NCBI RefSeq assembly: GCF_021347895.1
Contig: NC_067113.1
Coordinates: 45,733,474 to 45,797,473 of the forward strand
Direction: 5' to 3'
DNA length: 64,000 bases
DNA from: Acanthochromis polyacanthus
Taxonomy: Eukaryota; Chordata; Actinopteri; Pomacentridae
This document shows, piece after piece, positions 62,811-64,000 of this stretch. The notes beneath the pieces are model-generated. The model had not been told where the DNA came from and ran no database searches. It worked only from the letters and a program-made list of their open reading frames with translations. A program made the position numbers and the translations under genes. Position 1 is the stretch's first letter. Every line of letters starts with the position of its first letter.

Positions 62811-64000
62811 CAAGTCTTGCCTTTACAAAAGCAGAGCGCGTACGGTGGAGTTCAGTTTTTTATTTTTCCCCACATAACACAACACATTTTCTCTCTCCTG
62901 AAGCGCCTGATTTCCTCGTCAGGTGATTATGACCCCTCTACTTTTCACAGTTCCAGGCAAGTGGAGGTCACACAGCTGGATGAATAACTGATATGAAATG
63001 TTGCATTCAGGCCAGCCATAGTTCATTTGCAAAAGGCGCTGAGCCCAGTGGAAAAACTGGAGCTGTGAGGGGAAAAAAAAGACCTCAATTGCTTAGACCT
63101 AGTTTCTTAAAACTAGTATGCCGATTATCTGAAACGTGTCGTGTGTATGCCTGATGCCTGCTGTGGTTGTTCAGAGAGCAAACTAGGCATTTTCTCATCG
63201 TTCTTGTCGGAGGATCAGACGCAGACTGAAGTTGTTTTTCATGGAGCTTGTGTCTTGTCTTTGTTGACAAGGCCTTACTAAGAGGCTCCCACTCCAAAAA
63301 AAATAAGAGAAAATGGCTAGAGGCGACTAGTAATCTGATTGTGGCACCAGAGAACAAGCAGCGGCGATGAAACATCTCATTTTGTGCAAAATGCCAATAC
63401 CGGTAGATGCTGTTAAAGAGAAAAATGTGTTGACACGGTTGTGTGCACACATGTACTGTACATAAGACATACATGCACAAACAAAGACCAGGGCAGTAGT
63501 GGTAAATAAAAGGTTGAGTAAACCCTGGTGCATCTCTGCTGCTGCATCCTGGGTAAGTAAACTGTATTTAAGTGCATTTACCTTCCATTAAACAACTGAT
63601 AAAGACACACACTACATTTAGACTCAAAGTCTACAGAAAACAATCATTAAGGAAAACAAGAAAGCTACTGAATGGCAGTGAAAATGGCTAAAAAAGGGCT
63701 GATCTGTGCTCACTGTTTGGGTGTGCATTGACACGAGCAACCCAAGCCTGTATACCGGCTGAGTGCATCTCTGTAAGACCCTTTCTTGGGGGCTCTGCTG
63801 TTGCAGGTCAATAGTATGAGTGTCTGTCGGTCTCATCCTTCAGAGCTCAGGTTAAGTGTTGAGTCTAAGTGTTACCCTCTTCTGAGGTCGATGAGAGAGC
63901 ACCCTGACCTTAGCTGTAAGTGAACTCACCTCACCCATGCACTCGTACATACAGTAGATTTTCCAGTTTTGAACCATTATTCTGCTCACAGATGCCACAG

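Larger units (their letters stand above)
56164..64000 (-). other. foxp2: foxp2 upstream intron sequence (partial)
   Basis: 7.8 kb with two long TG tracts (57817-57896 and 62729-62806). The N-terminal coding exon was sought through the rc patterns of MQESATET and ELLHLQQQQ and not seen. A good-looking acceptor (TTTGCACAG) precedes a short frame at 57377-57493 starting DLNVLVQTLFPPAGR, but no convincing donor or homology was recognised. Confidence 0.6.

Noticed and set aside
63624..63836. Minus-strand frame MRPTDTHTIDLQQQSPQERV as the missing N-terminal foxp2 exon
   Set aside because: It does not align with the known FOXP2 N-terminus (MQESATET ... ELLHLQQQQ) and the QQQ is too short to be evidence.

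Overview
The window looks like teleost (ray-finned fish) nuclear DNA. It is intron-rich and AT-rich, with long (TG)n tracts and fish-type DNA transposon debris (Tc1/mariner relics, TTAA-flanked MITEs). It carries one vertebrate transcription factor gene, read on the minus strand: foxp2, the forkhead-box P2 repressor.

Fifteen coding exons were placed by hand between 56163 and 16759. They join with GT-AG introns and compatible phases to give 2106 nt, that is 701 codons plus a stop. The translation aligns with human FOXP2 from the glutamine-rich N-terminal region to the acidic C-terminus. The start codon and the exon(s) for about the first 55 residues were not found and probably lie beyond 64000. 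Orthology to foxp2 rather than foxp1 or foxp4 rests on several residues: the forkhead run [14 protein letters not shown], the linker MEDNGIKH...[15 protein letters not shown], and the tail [18 protein letters not shown].

Layout: 1-13035 is downstream flank with no recognised intact gene. It holds a decayed C2H2 zinc-finger fragment, a Tc1-like relic, a deleted mariner element butted against a TTAA MITE, a second MITE family, a diverged tandem duplication, and stretches that look like conserved non-coding DNA. About 13036-16758 is the probable foxp2 3' UTR. 16759-56163 holds exons and introns. 56164-64000 is probably intron 5' of the first exon found.

The encoded protein has the expected domain order: Q-rich region, C2H2 zinc finger, leucine zipper, a PLNL motif for CtBP, forkhead domain and acidic tail. 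It departs from the mammalian protein in its low-complexity segments. It lacks the long first polyglutamine tract and has only a 9-Gln tract at an exon edge. It gains Gly-Thr and Arg-Glu dipeptide runs before the zinc finger. It also has five copies of an 8-residue repeat near the C-terminus. The site equivalent to human-specific Asn303 is Asn here, and the site equivalent to human Ser325 keeps the ancestral Asn.
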